NCBI GenBank assembly: GCA_944321085.1
Contig: CALUJY010000012.1
Coordinates: forward strand, 1-64,000
DNA length: 64,000 nucleotides
From: an uncultured Barnesiella sp.
Lineage (GTDB): Bacteria > Bacteroidota > Bacteroidia > Bacteroidales > Barnesiellaceae_A
Reading direction: 5' to 3'
Position numbers and translations under genes: made by a program. The notes below the pieces were generated by a model. That model had not been told where the DNA came from, did no database searches, and was given only the letters and a program-made list of their open reading frames with translations. Numbering within the stretch: position 1 is the first letter of the stretch; each line of letters opens with the position of its first letter. This document shows, piece by piece, positions 18,440-27,707 of the stretch.

Positions 18440-20197
18440 TTAATCTTTTTTGAGGCAAACGTTAATGCTCAACTCATCGAGCTGCGCTTGTGCTATCGGC
18501 GAAGGAGCATCGAGCATGACATCGCGTCCCGAGTTGTTCTTGGGGAATGCAATACAGTCGCGTATAGAGTCGAGGCCTGCAAAAAGCGACACGAAACGGT
18601 CGAGACCGAAGGCCAAACCTCCATGAGGCGGCGCACCGTACTTGAAGGCATTCATCAAGAAACCGAACTGTGCTTGCGCCTGCTCCTCGGTAAATCCGAG
18701 TACCTTGAACATGCGGTCTTGCAACACGCTATCGTGAATACGGATAGAACCGCCACCCAATTCCGTGCCATTAACCACCATATCGTATGCGTTGGCTCTT
18801 ACGGCTCCGGGATTCGATTCGAGCATATCTATATCTTCGGGATTGGGCGATGTGAAGGGATGGTGCATCGCATAGAAGCGTTGTGTCTCGTCGTCCCATT
18901 CGAAGAGGGGGAAGTCTATCACCCACAAGGGTGCATATACGTTCTTGTCGCGCAAACCGAGACGCGAACCCATTTCGAGACGCAATTCGCACAGAGCTTT
19001 ACGCGTCTTCATCGTTTCGCCGGCAAGAATCAGCATAAGGTCGCCGGGTTGTGCACCGAAACGCTCTGCCCATGCTTTGAGGTCTTCGGCCGAATAGAAT
19101 TTATCGACCGACGACTTGAAGTTGCCATTGGCTTCATACCGTACATATACCAACCCCTTGGCTCCTACCTGCGGACGTTTTACAAACTCAGTCAGCTCAT
19201 CGAGTTGCTTACGCGTATAGGTAGCGCACCCGGGACAGCATATACCGGCAACAAATGGTACACTGTCGAATACACCGAAGTTCTTGCCTTCGGTGAGGTC
19301 TTTCAGCTCCACGAATTTCATTCCGAAACGTATATCGGGCTTATCGCTGCCGTAATATTTCATGGCATCGGCCCACGTCATGCGGGGGAATGGGTCGGTA
19401 AAGTCGATATTCTTGATATATTTGAAGAGATGCTTCGTCATACCTTCAAACATTTGCAATACATCTTCTTGTTCTACAAACGACATTTCACAGTCTATCT
19501 GCGTAAATTCGGGCTGACGGTCGGCACGCAAATCCTCATCTCTGAAACATTTCACGATTTGGAAATAGCGGTCGAAACCCGAAACCATCAACAACTGTTT
19601 CAACGTTTGGGGCGACTGCGGCAGTGCATAGAACTCGCCGGGATTCATACGCGAAGGCACTACAAAGTCGCGTGCGCCTTCGGGGGTAGATTTTATAAGC
19701 ACAGGAGTCTCCACTTCAAGGAAGTGATGAGCATCGAGATAACGGCGCACCTCGAAAGCCATTTTATGGCGCAATTCCAAATTGCGACGCACGGCCGAGC
19801 GACGCAAGTCGAGGTAACGATATTGCATACGCAAGTCGTCGCCGCCATCGGTATCGTCTTCTATTGTGAACGGCGGTACGATAGAGGCATTGAGAACATT
19901 GAGTTTGTCGACGATTATCTCTATCTCGCCGGTATCCATTTTAGGATTTTTATTGCTGCGCTCAGCCACCGTACCAATTACTTGGATAACATATTCACGG
20001 CCGAGTTTATTGGCTTGGTCGCACAAATCGGCATTTACCTCTTGGTTGAATACCAACTGGGTGATGCCATAACGGTCTCTTAAATCGACAAAGGTCATGC
20101 CGCCCATCTTACGGGTGCGTTGCACCCAACCACAAAGGGTGACGATAGAACCGGCATCAGCCAACCGTAGTTCACCACATGTTTTAGTCCTGTACAT
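18440..20197 (-). CDS. aspS: aspartyl-tRNA synthetase
   Basis: 585 aa class II synthetase charging tRNA-Asp. N-terminal OB-fold anticodon-binding domain ([20 protein letters not shown], with [15 protein letters not shown]). Class II motif 2 is at [18 protein letters not shown], a bacterial GAD insert follows, and motif 3 is at [17 protein letters not shown] near the C-terminus. The length is typical for the bacterial enzyme with the insert. The minus-strand -7 element TATTTTTG (20273-20280) lies 75 bp upstream. A 550-codon open frame on the opposite strand is a codon-bias shadow. Confidence 0.98.
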   Translation of the reverse strand: MYRTKTCGELRLADAGSIVTLCGWVQRTRKMGGMTFVDLRDRYGITQLVFNQEVNADLCDQANKLGREYVIQVIGTVAERSNKNPKMDTGEIEIIVDKLNVLNASIVPPFTIEDDTDGGDDLRMQYRYLDLRRSAVRRNLELRHKMAFEVRRYLDAHHFLEVETPVLIKSTPEGARDFVVPSRMNPGEFYALPQSPQTLKQLLMVSGFDRYFQIVKCFRDEDLRADRQPEFTQIDCEMSFVEQEDVLQMFEGMTKHLFKYIKNIDFTDPFPRMTWADAMKYYGSDKPDIRFGMKFVELKDLTEGKNFGVFDSVPFVAGICCPGCATYTRKQLDELTEFVKRPQVGAKGLVYVRYEANGNFKSSVDKFYSAEDLKAWAERFGAQPGDLMLILAGETMKTRKALCELRLEMGSRLGLRDKNVYAPLWVIDFPLFEWDDETQRFYAMHHPFTSPNPEDIDMLESNPGAVRANAYDMVVNGTELGGGSIRIHDSVLQDRMFKVLGFTEEQAQAQFGFLMNAFKYGAPPHGGLAFGLDRFVSLFAGLDSIRDCIAFPKNNSGRDVMLDAPSPIAQAQLDELSINVCLKKD

Positions 20198-20272
20198 ATC
20201 TATACTGTATTATAGGAATTAAGTTTATATATCGTATTTATGCAGTCCTGACGGGGCTGCGCTTACATCTTA

Positions 20273-20280
20273 CAAAAATA
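20273..20280 (-). promoter_or_regulatory. aspS promoter -7 element
   Basis: CAAAAATA on the plus strand is TATTTTTG on the minus strand. CAAA at 20297-20300 (TTTG on the minus strand) could be a slightly close -33 element. Confidence 0.5.
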
Positions 20281-20482
20281 CGACAAATGTCGTTACCAAA
20301 GGGTGGCAGACGAGAGATTTTTTTGCCACAGCAATATATTTTACCACCGTTGCCTCTGCGGTATTCAGCAGGAATATCAGAAATTCCTTTTCGGCAATAG
20401 CACGACCATTCCCCGATGCAGCTTTATCGACATTCGGCCACAAGGAATACAAACATATCAGACCTGCTATCGGAGGCCGGAT

Positions 20483-21313
20483 TTATATATATAGCACGAC
20501 AAAAAGATATAATATAGCTGCGGGAACTGCCAGCAAAACGCTATCGAAACGGTCGAGCCAACCGCCATGACCGGGAAGGATATTACCCGAATCTTTCACA
20601 CCCAATGTGCGCTTGATAAGTGATTCGCACAAGTCGCCCCACGTTCCGAATAAGGAACACGTAAGCGCAAAGCCCATCCATTGCCACAGGTTGAGAATAT
20701 CGAAATAGAACGATGCCAGTACGCCTACTCCTACCGATACTATCAGGCCGCCCCAAAAGCCTTCCCACGATTTCTTGGGAGAAATACGCTCGAAGAGCTT
20801 ATGACGCCCCAATGTACACCCTATCAAATAGGCACCCGTGTCGTTTGCCCATATAAAGACAAACAAGGCCAAAAGTATGAGAGGCGTACCGAAACGAAAA
20901 TAAAGGATGTTACATAACGAGAAAGGCAGCGCCACATATATTTGTCCGAGGAAACTATACGCCCACCCTTCGAGCGGTCGCTCTTCCTTGTCGTAGAGCT
21001 GCATGATGAAACGAATAAGGAAATAGAGCAGATAGGGAGCCGCTACGATGCCGCCTTGCTTGAAGTCGCCCGTTTCGTAGGCATACATCGTAAAAAACAA
21101 TAGTACTGCACCTATAATATCGATATTGGTAGTACTCTTACGAACAGGATGCAAAGGTGCAACCAGACGATAAAACTCAGCTACTGACAGGGCGGTTATG
21201 ATGGCAAAGAGCAAAGAGAAGCTATACTCGCTCCACAATATGCAGGCTACGATAACGGCGACAAACAATGCTCCTGTAACGGTACGTACAAATAATGATT
21301 TCACAGATAACAT
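20483..21313 (-). CDS. cdsA: phosphatidate cytidylyltransferase
   Basis: 276 aa integral membrane enzyme that makes CDP-diacylglycerol from phosphatidate and CTP, the branch point of phospholipid synthesis. About eight hydrophobic segments. The C-terminal CDS signature is visible in GDLCESLIKRTLGVKDSGNI followed by LPGHGGWLDRFDS, with the Mg-binding aspartates. The length is normal. The start at 21313 is 47 bp from the minus-strand -7 element TAACTTTG. It lies downstream of the delta-prime subunit gene with a repeat-bearing spacer between them. Confidence 0.95.
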   Translation of the reverse strand: MLSVKSLFVRTVTGALFVAVIVACILWSEYSFSLLFAIITALSVAEFYRLVAPLHPVRKSTTNIDIIGAVLLFFTMYAYETGDFKQGGIVAAPYLLYFLIRFIMQLYDKEERPLEGWAYSFLGQIYVALPFSLCNILYFRFGTPLILLALFVFIWANDTGAYLIGCTLGRHKLFERISPKKSWEGFWGGLIVSVGVGVLASFYFDILNLWQWMGFALTCSLFGTWGDLCESLIKRTLGVKDSGNILPGHGGWLDRFDSVLLAVPAAILYLFVVLYI

Positions 21314-21360
21314 CTCTCAATACAGTTCTATTGACCTGCTCTTGTATCCAAGAACGGCGG

Positions 21361-21368
21361 CAAAGTTA
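21361..21368 (-). promoter_or_regulatory. cdsA promoter -7 element
   Basis: CAAAGTTA on the plus strand is TAACTTTG on the minus strand, 47 bp upstream of the cdsA start. Confidence 0.55.
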
Positions 21369-21424
21369 CGAAAAATTTCAGGAACTTCTACTTTACTCCG
21401 AAAGTGCTAACAAGATTTCGTTCT

Positions 21425-21465
21425 CGCCTCAGGCTCTTCGTAAAGTACTTTACCCGCCTCAGGCT
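21425..21465. repeat. palindrome flanked by direct repeats upstream of cdsA
   Basis: CGCCTCAGGCT occurs at 21425-21435 and 21455-21465. Between the copies is GTAAAGTACTTTAC (21440-21453), a perfect 14-bp palindrome. The arrangement lies in the spacer between the holB-like gene and cdsA, upstream of the cdsA -7 element. Confidence 0.75.
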
Positions 21466-21479
21466 TCATATTCGGTAAG

Positions 21480-22607
21480 CTATTTTTTCAGAAGAAGGAT
21501 AAGATGGATGCAAAAATCGAACATCACGATTTTTGCATTGGCATTCTGCCCTATGTCATTGTTCGCCTCTTCCAGCAGGTTTCTTATTTCCATCACATTG
21601 CGTTCGTGTATAAAGGGAGCGAAACGCGACGAGAATTGCGTTTCCTTGGCATTCATGTAGTTCAGATCGGGACACGCAAGATTATAAATGAAATTTTCCC
21701 GTATCATACGCTCGGCATACGACAGGAAATGGCGCAACCGTTCGCGTCCGAATCCGGCAACCTCTTCGCTCCACTCTTTGAGGTCTTTGATACGTCGGGC
21801 ATAGGCCAACCGCATAACTTGCACAAATAGGTCGAAGTAGGCATCATTCTCTTCACTGAGCGTGAGAGAGTCGCAAGCCCGCAGATAGCTGCCCCCCGAA
21901 AGAGCAGCTACGGCACGCGCATCATCGTCGCTTACGCCATATTGTCGGTGCAAAGCATCGGCAATAACATCGACCGAAAGGACGGGCATGGCTATTTGCC
22001 GCATACGTGACAATACCGTAGGCAACAACTTGGAAGGGTCGTTGCTTACAAAGAAAAAGTATGTCTGCGGCGCAGGCTCTTCCAAAAGTTTGAGCAACTT
22101 GTTGGCGCACTCAGCATTCATGCGTTCAGGCAGCCATATAATCATGATTTTATAGGGCGAAGAGAGGCTTTTGAGCATCATTTTATGCCATATCGCTTCG
22201 CTCTCGTCGGCATAGATGGCTGCCTGCTTGTTATCGGCATTAATGGTTTTCAGCCACTTGTCGATACTGAAATAGGAATTTTCCTGTATAAAATGCGTCC
22301 ACTGCGGCAAATAGCCGTCGCAAAGTGTCTTCTTCTTGTCTTTACCACGTACGATAGGAAAAACGAAATGCAAATCGGCATGTGTGAGTGCATTGTATTG
22401 CATACAAGAGGCACACTTGCCGCACGCATCATCGACGCCGCGGTCGGTACAATGTATATATCGGGCATAGGCCATCGCCATAGCGAACTTGCCTACCCCC
22501 TCGGGACCGCAAAAGAGCTGTGCATGCGCCATACTACCGGTTTGGACAGTGCGTATGAGATTTTCTTTCAAGGCATCATGCCCTACTACATCACGGAAAA
22601 AAAACAT
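21480..22607 (-). CDS. holB: DNA polymerase III, delta-prime-type clamp loader subunit
   Basis: 375 aa. AAA+ clamp-loader protein. It begins MFFFRDVVGHDALKENLIRT, has a P-loop-like GPEGVGK (34-40) and a zinc-binding cysteine group (Cys53, then CGKCASC at 62-68). Sensor and SRC-like segments include LLKLLEEPAPQTYFFFVSND and LPTVLSRMRQI. These features fit delta prime/DnaX-type subunits; the short length without a tau tail fits delta prime. It loads the beta clamp at replication forks. It is preceded on the same strand by a small lipoprotein gene (24-bp gap) and pfkA. Confidence 0.9.
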   Translation of the reverse strand: MFFFRDVVGHDALKENLIRTVQTGSMAHAQLFCGPEGVGKFAMAMAYARYIHCTDRGVDDACGKCASCMQYNALTHADLHFVFPIVRGKDKKKTLCDGYLPQWTHFIQENSYFSIDKWLKTINADNKQAAIYADESEAIWHKMMLKSLSSPYKIMIIWLPERMNAECANKLLKLLEEPAPQTYFFFVSNDPSKLLPTVLSRMRQIAMPVLSVDVIADALHRQYGVSDDDARAVAALSGGSYLRACDSLTLSEENDAYFDLFVQVMRLAYARRIKDLKEWSEEVAGFGRERLRHFLSYAERMIRENFIYNLACPDLNYMNAKETQFSSRFAPFIHERNVMEIRNLLEEANNDIGQNANAKIVMFDFCIHLILLLKK

Positions 22608-22631
22608 GGCGCAAACGACTTCCTGACTTAC

Positions 22632-23000
22632 TTACGACTCTGAGGGCGTGAAATAGATTTGCCTGCTCTCCACGACATTGGTATAGTCGCTCAGGTCGAA
22701 CGATACCCACGAGTCATCCAGCACCGGCAACTGCAAAGCATTCACTTTGTTTTGAATATCGACACAAACGGACTTGAACCAGCTGCGTGCCTCTTTCTCG
22801 GTGCGCAACTCTGTCTTGGCGCTTTCGTTATACTCGGCAACATACTCGCTGACAGCTATTTGAAGTAACAAATTCGCTTGACTATTAGTACTCATATCGC
22901 TCACCTCAATGCGGTAAGTCGATTTTACAGTTTCTTCACAACCTGTTAATGCCAGTATCAAGGATACTGAAACAAACAGGAATACCAATACTTTCTTCAT
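22632..23000 (-). CDS. small lipoprotein, uncharacterised
   Basis: 122 aa. N-terminal lipoprotein signal MKKVLVFLFVSVSLILALTG followed by Cys21 (lipobox LTGC), so membrane anchored. The mature domain of about 100 residues has a helix-rich middle (NLLLQIAVSEYVAEYNESAKTEL) and ends YTNVVESRQIYFTPSES; no family recognised. It lies 24 bp after pfkA and 24 bp before the delta-prime gene on the same strand, so it is probably in their transcript, but neither neighbour explains an envelope protein. Confidence 0.75.
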   Translation of the reverse strand: MKKVLVFLFVSVSLILALTGCEETVKSTYRIEVSDMSTNSQANLLLQIAVSEYVAEYNESAKTELRTEKEARSWFKSVCVDIQNKVNALQLPVLDDSWVSFDLSDYTNVVESRQIYFTPSES

Positions 23001-23024
23001 TATAATGCAAAATCAAGTTAATTA

Positions 23025-24005
23025 TCAGATAGAGAGTTTACGCAACGTATTCAACAGCTCGCGATTGATGGGCTTGTCGTACTTGATGGCCTTACTGAAC
23101 GGCACATACACAATCTCGTCATTGCGGATGCCCACCATTACATTGCGCTGCCCGTCGAGCAAAGCGTCGATAGCTGCTGCACCCATACGGCTTGCCAAAA
23201 TACGGTCGTGTGCCGTGGGAGAACCGCCACGCTGTATATGACCAAGGATGGTTACACGCACATCATATTGCGGATACTCATTCTTTACCCGTTCGGCAAG
23301 ATGGATGGCACCGCCTGTAGTGGGACTCTCGGCAACGAGTACGATACTACTGTTTTTCGATTTGCGGAAACCGTTCTTTACCAGCTCTTCCAACTGGTCT
23401 ATTTCGGTAGATATTTCGGGGATAATCGCGGCTTCACATCCGGTAGCAATAGCGCCGTTGAGAGCAAGGAAGCCGGCATCGCGTCCCATGACCTCGATAA
23501 AGAAAAGCCGTTCGTGCGAAGTCGCCGTATCGCGAATTTTATCGACAGCCTCCATAATCGTATTGAGGGCTGTATCGTAACCGATGGTATGGTCGGTACC
23601 ATAGAGGTCATTATCGATAGTGCCGGGCAAGCCCACGATGGGGAAATCGTATTCTTGTGCAAAAATGCGGGCACCTGTCAACGAACCGTCGCCACCTATA
23701 ACGACCAACGCATTGATACCCTCCTTTACAAGCGTATCGTAAGCCTGCTTGCGCCCCTCGGGCGTCTCAAACTCCTTGCAACGTGCCGTTTTGAGGATAG
23801 TACCGCCATGTTGTATGATGTTACTGACATTTTCTGTTCTGAATGGAACTATCTCGCCCGTGATAAGGCCTCTGTATCCACGATAGATACCTTTCACTTC
23901 AAAACCGTTATAGATAGCTGAACGCGTCACTGCACGAATTGCTGCATTCATGCCGGGGGCATCACCTCCCGAGGTGAGTATTCCCACGCAATTAATTGTA
24001 CCCAT
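23025..24005 (-). CDS. pfkA: ATP-dependent 6-phosphofructokinase
   Basis: 326 aa from Met at 24005 ([20 protein letters not shown]). An in-frame ATG 75 bases upstream would add 25 residues unlike the family, so the shorter form is chosen. Phosphorylates fructose 6-phosphate in glycolysis. Motifs: GGDAPGMN (13-20), GGDGS (104-108) for ATP, TIDND (129-133) with catalytic Asp131, MGRDAGFLA, and [13 protein letters not shown]. Gly at the position after GGD supports ATP rather than pyrophosphate use. A minus-strand TATCTTTG lies about 100 bp upstream. Confidence 0.96.
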   Translation of the reverse strand: MGTINCVGILTSGGDAPGMNAAIRAVTRSAIYNGFEVKGIYRGYRGLITGEIVPFRTENVSNIIQHGGTILKTARCKEFETPEGRKQAYDTLVKEGINALVVIGGDGSLTGARIFAQEYDFPIVGLPGTIDNDLYGTDHTIGYDTALNTIMEAVDKIRDTATSHERLFFIEVMGRDAGFLALNGAIATGCEAAIIPEISTEIDQLEELVKNGFRKSKNSSIVLVAESPTTGGAIHLAERVKNEYPQYDVRVTILGHIQRGGSPTAHDRILASRMGAAAIDALLDGQRNVMVGIRNDEIVYVPFSKAIKYDKPINRELLNTLRKLSI

Positions 24006-24108
24006 GTTACTTACCCATTGATTGTTTATTGCTGTGGCAAGAGAGATTCCGCTCATCTGTTTTGCCGATTTATCGCACAAACAGTAAAATGCGCTCTCTT
24101 TCCATTTA

Positions 24109-24139
24109 CAAAGATACGGATAATAAGATTTTATCGCAA
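24109..24139 (-). promoter_or_regulatory. pfkA promoter
   Basis: CAAAGATA at 24109-24116 (TATCTTTG on the minus strand) with CAA at 24137-24139 (TTG) 20 bp upstream of it. Drives pfkA and probably the lipoprotein and delta-prime genes. Confidence 0.55.
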
Positions 24140-24234
24140 TATTGCAACGACAAATTATTTTTCACTCATTCTTATGGATACATCTCCTCGCAAAATGCTG
24201 CACGACCTTATCTATCTTGCCATGCAACAAAATA

Positions 24235-25812
24235 TCAGAACTCAGAAGTGAAGTGAAAACGGATATGAGGAAAATCGCTTTGCGCCATCTGCAACACATA
24301 TCCCGAGTCGGCCATAAAGACATCGCGCCCCTCTTTGTCGGAACAGATATACTGTGCTTTGCGTCGCTTGAAATTGTCGAGTTCTTCGGCGTCATCGCTC
24401 TCTATCCAGCAGGCTTTGTATAGACTGATGGGCTCCCAGCTACATTGCGCTCCGTACTCGTGCAACAGACGGTACTGTATAACCTCAAACTGCAACTGCC
24501 CCACGGTGCCTATAATCTTGCGGCCATTGAAACGATTGACAAATAACTGCGCCACACCTTCGTCCATCAGTTGGTCTATACCTTTTTGCAACTGCTTTGC
24601 CTTCATCGGGTCGGCATTCTCGATATACTTGAATAGTTCAGGCGAGAAGCTGGGCAGGCCTTTGAAGTGGAGCTCTTCGCCCTCGGTAAGCGTGTCGCCT
24701 ATCTTGAAGTTACCGGTATCGGGTAATCCCACAATATCGCCGGGAAAGGCTTCGTCGACTACCGACTTTTTCTGTGCCATAAAAGCCGTAGGGCTGCTAA
24801 AACGCATCATCTTACCGCTGTGAATATGCTTATAGTTGGCATTACGCTCGAAATGCCCCGAACAAACCTTTACAAAGGCGATGCAACTGCGGTGGTTCGG
24901 GTCCATATTGGCGTGTATCTTAAAGACAAAGCCTGTGAATTTCTCTTCCGATGGAACGACCGTGCGTTCTACGGCATTGATAGGTCGCGGCGCAGGAGCT
25001 ATCTGTACGAAACAATCGAGCAACTCTTTGACACCAAACATATTGAGTGCCGAGCCAAAGAATACCGGAGCCAATTTGCCCGAGAGATAGTCTGCGACCT
25101 CAAAATCGGGATATACGCCATTGAGCAACTCCAAGTCGGCACGCAACTTCCCGGCCTCGGCGGCGCCGATATAGTCGTCGAGTTCGGGCGACTCCACATC
25201 CACCTCTACACGCTCGGTAACGACTTGCTTATTGGGTGTAAACAGATTGAGGTTGTTTTCATACATATTATATACGCCCTTGAAGGTTGCCCCTATTCCT
25301 ATGGGCCACGAAAGAGGACGCACCCCGATTTTTAGCTCGCTCTCCAACTCGTCGAGAATATCGAAAGCATCGCGACCCTCACGGTCGAGCTTGTTGACAA
25401 AGACGATGACCGGCGTATTGCGCATACGACACACCTCCATGAGCTTGCGGGTTTGTTGCTCGACACCCTTGGCTACATCGACGACAATAATCACACTGTC
25501 CACTGCCGTAAGGGTGCGGTAGGTATCCTCGGCAAAATCTTGGTGACCGGGCGTATCGAGGATATTTATCTTATAATCGCCATAGTTAAATCCCATCACC
25601 GACGTAGCCACCGATATACCACGCTGTTTCTCTATCTCCATCCAGTCGCTGGTAGCCGTCCGTTTTATCTTATTCGATTTCACGGCTCCTGCTATGTGGA
25701 TAGCTCCTCCGAAGAGCAAAAGTTTCTCGGTAAGTGTCGTTTTACCGGCATCGGGGTGACTTATGATTGCGAAAGTGCGTCGTTTGGCTATTTCGTCAGT
25801 AAGTATGCTCAT
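24235..25812 (-). CDS. prfC: peptide chain release factor 3
   Basis: 525 aa translational GTPase that recycles RF1 and RF2 from the ribosome after termination. GTPase motifs: G1 SHPDAGKT (18-25), switch I ending [13 protein letters not shown]3 DTPGHQDF, and G4 NKLDREGRD. Domains II and III follow with the RF3-type [17 protein letters not shown]. The length matches the family (about 525-530). It is 48 bp downstream of the DUF4924 gene on the same strand, so the two may share a transcript. The start [20 protein letters not shown] is standard. Confidence 0.97.
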   Translation of the reverse strand: MSILTDEIAKRRTFAIISHPDAGKTTLTEKLLLFGGAIHIAGAVKSNKIKRTATSDWMEIEKQRGISVATSVMGFNYGDYKINILDTPGHQDFAEDTYRTLTAVDSVIIVVDVAKGVEQQTRKLMEVCRMRNTPVIVFVNKLDREGRDAFDILDELESELKIGVRPLSWPIGIGATFKGVYNMYENNLNLFTPNKQVVTERVEVDVESPELDDYIGAAEAGKLRADLELLNGVYPDFEVADYLSGKLAPVFFGSALNMFGVKELLDCFVQIAPAPRPINAVERTVVPSEEKFTGFVFKIHANMDPNHRSCIAFVKVCSGHFERNANYKHIHSGKMMRFSSPTAFMAQKKSVVDEAFPGDIVGLPDTGNFKIGDTLTEGEELHFKGLPSFSPELFKYIENADPMKAKQLQKGIDQLMDEGVAQLFVNRFNGRKIIGTVGQLQFEVIQYRLLHEYGAQCSWEPISLYKACWIESDDAEELDNFKRRKAQYICSDKEGRDVFMADSGYVLQMAQSDFPHIRFHFTSEF

Positions 25813-25860
25813 AAACTATATTTATAATTGTAATGAATTTTATATATCGAACGTAAAGTC

Positions 25861-26406
25861 TTACAACTCCAATTCCCCTTTTTTGTCAAGGTTGTATTTC
25901 TCGGCAAGCGTCATGATGAAAGCCGATATATCTTTCATGGCCTTTTGCGTCTCGGGGCTTATCTCTTTATGCTGCAAACGCAGGAGAAGGATACCGTAAA
26001 GGGCATTGAAGCATGTCTCCAACTCACCGGCCGAATCGGACTTCGACTTGGCACGCAACTCCACAATATAGGGCAAAGCCTTATAAAAAGCAGCTGTATA
26101 GAAGGGCTCGCGGGGCGAACGCAACAGGCGGAGGTGCAAATCGGTGAGCTCAATAATGACGTTTTTGTTGATTTGCAAATGTCCTCTCTCCGTCACGCCC
26201 TCGGCACGCATCATGTCGATAAGACTCTCGTACCAATCGCGCAACTGCTTACGTTGCTCATCGGACAAACCACTATAAAGGTCTATAATCTCGCTTTGTA
26301 TGCGGTCTATATTCAACTGGCTGGCACGTATAATATCCTCGATCTGCCACATGTAGAGCAGATACTCGGCGATATTCTCTTTTTTCTTGGCACTTGCGGT
26401 AAACAT
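25861..26406 (-). CDS. DUF4924 family protein
   Basis: 181 aa from Met at 26406 (MFTASAKKKENIAEYLLYMW). The frame extends to an ATG at 26529, but that start lies upstream of the -7 element at 26516-26523 and adds 41 residues unlike the family, so it is rejected. All-helical protein of the Bacteroidales DUF4924 family: IAEYLLYMWQIEDIIRA at the start, GHLQINKNVIIELTDLHLRL in the middle. No signal peptide, cytoplasmic, function unknown. It is followed by prfC on the same strand and diverges from chrA. Confidence 0.85.
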   Translation of the reverse strand: MFTASAKKKENIAEYLLYMWQIEDIIRASQLNIDRIQSEIIDLYSGLSDEQRKQLRDWYESLIDMMRAEGVTERGHLQINKNVIIELTDLHLRLLRSPREPFYTAAFYKALPYIVELRAKSKSDSAGELETCFNALYGILLLRLQHKEISPETQKAMKDISAFIMTLAEKYNLDKKGELEL

Positions 26407-26515
26407 ATCGTCAAAAACTATAATTATAGTGATATGGTACGGCGCCGCACGACCATAACACAGTATAAAACACAACAGAGTGCGGTATGGCTCACAGCAA
26501 CGCCTTTTCGGGATG

Positions 26516-26544
26516 CAAAGGTAATACAAAAATGCTTACCTTTG
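26516..26544. promoter_or_regulatory. divergent promoter pair, DUF4924 / chrA
   Basis: CAAAGGTA at 26516-26523 (TACCTTTG on the minus strand) and TACCTTTG at 26537-26544 (plus strand) are mirror images 13 bp apart. The minus element serves DUF4924-prfC, the plus element chrA-chrA-folC. The two -33 regions would overlap the opposite promoter, so both cannot be occupied at once. Confidence 0.7.
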
Positions 26545-26569
26545 CGCGCAGCTAACACTATATGAAAGA

Positions 26570-27142
26570 ATGAAGGGAAACTTGTATTGGCAATTATTTA
26601 CCACGTTTTTCAAAATAGGCGGCTTCACCTTTGGCGGAGGATGGGCTATGATTCCGCTTATAGAGCGCGAAGTGGTAGATAAATATCGCTGGATAGAAAA
26701 AGAAGAATTCTTGGACGAGCTTGCCGTTGCACAATCATTACCCGGAATATTGGCAGTAAACATATCCGTATTGGTCGGCAACAAACTACGCGGACTTAAA
26801 GGAAGTATCGTGGCGGCAACAGGTACCATATTGCCCAGCTTCGTGGCCATATTGCTGATAGCTATCTTCTTCTCGCAAATATATAACAATCCCACAGTGG
26901 CAAGCATATTCAAGGGGATACGCCCCGCGGTGGTAGCCCTTATTCTTGCCCCGGTGATTACGACAGCCAAGGCAGCCCGCCTCAACCGATGGACTATACT
27001 CATACCCGTAGCGGTGGCACTTGCCATTTGGATGGGAGGCCTGTCGCCTATTCTCTTCATCATATTAGGCGGTGTAGGCGGCTACTTATACTATTTGAAC
27101 AAGCAACGATACCAACGCAAAAACAAAAGACGAAACGATTAG
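26570..27142 (+). CDS. chrA: chromate transporter, short-chain subunit 1
   Basis: 190 aa membrane protein with one CHR domain. It opens LYWQLFTTFFKIGGFTFGGG, with the family FGGGWAMIPLIEREVV, and then AVAQSLPGILAVNISVLVG; about six hydrophobic segments and a basic C-terminal tail. Short-chain CHR proteins work as pairs encoded next to each other, and the partner follows after 6 bp. Chromate efflux is the named activity of the family; the natural substrate in an anaerobe may be another oxyanion (inference). Confidence 0.92.
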   Translation: MKGNLYWQLFTTFFKIGGFTFGGGWAMIPLIEREVVDKYRWIEKEEFLDELAVAQSLPGILAVNISVLVGNKLRGLKGSIVAATGTILPSFVAILLIAIFFSQIYNNPTVASIFKGIRPAVVALILAPVITTAKAARLNRWTILIPVAVALAIWMGGLSPILFIILGGVGGYLYYLNKQRYQRKNKRRND

Positions 27143-27148
27143 ACAGCA

Positions 27149-27697
27149 ATGATAGTATATCTGAATCTTTTTCTCACCTATCTGAAAATAGGGTTGTTCG
27201 GGTTTGGCGGCGGCTATGCCATGCTGTCACTCATACAACATGAGGCGGTAGAGGTGGTACATTGGGGCGAAGAGGCACCATGGATAACCCAAACCGAATT
27301 TACCGACATAGTAGCTATTTCTCAAATGACGCCGGGCCCCATCGGTATCAACAGCGCCACCTATATCGGATATACAGTAACAGGGAACGTATGGGGGTCG
27401 CTGATAGCGACATTCGCCGTATGCCTTCCGTCGTTCTTGCTGGTGCTTCTGATAAGCCGCTTTATCCTAAAACACAAAGACCATCCCATTATAAAGAGTA
27501 TATTTGCAGGGCTTCGGCCGGTGGTCGTAGGTCTGATAGGTGCAGCAGCTTTGTTACTGATGAACCGCGAGAACTTTACCGACAACACATTCAGTATCGC
27601 AATAGCTGCCATAGCTTTTGCCCTCGCCTACTTCACAAAGGTACACCCTATCATGATTATCGTCTTAGCCGGCGTAGCCGGATATATCATTTACTGA
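27149..27697 (+). CDS. chrA: chromate transporter, short-chain subunit 2
   Basis: 182 aa, the second CHR half. It opens NLFLTYLKIGLFGFGGGYAM, then EAPWITQTEFTDIVAISQMTPGPIG, where the SQMTPGPIGINSATYIGY stretch is the family signature; five to six membrane segments follow. It is probably oriented opposite to its partner in the membrane to make a two-subunit transporter. Six bp separate it from the first subunit and ten bp from folC downstream, so the three form one transcription unit. Confidence 0.92.
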   Translation: MIVYLNLFLTYLKIGLFGFGGGYAMLSLIQHEAVEVVHWGEEAPWITQTEFTDIVAISQMTPGPIGINSATYIGYTVTGNVWGSLIATFAVCLPSFLLVLLISRFILKHKDHPIIKSIFAGLRPVVVGLIGAAALLLMNRENFTDNTFSIAIAAIAFALAYFTKVHPIMIIVLAGVAGYIIY

Positions 27698-27707
27698 ATT
27701 CATCTTT

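Noticed and set aside
18431..20083. 550-codon open frame antisense to aspS
   Set aside because: Complete overlap with a certain gene; long antisense frames arise from codon bias here. The same applies to frames antisense to gyrA (5179-6342), the C69 gene (35169-36623), phosphoglucomutase (33588-34895) and M13 (53337-54689).
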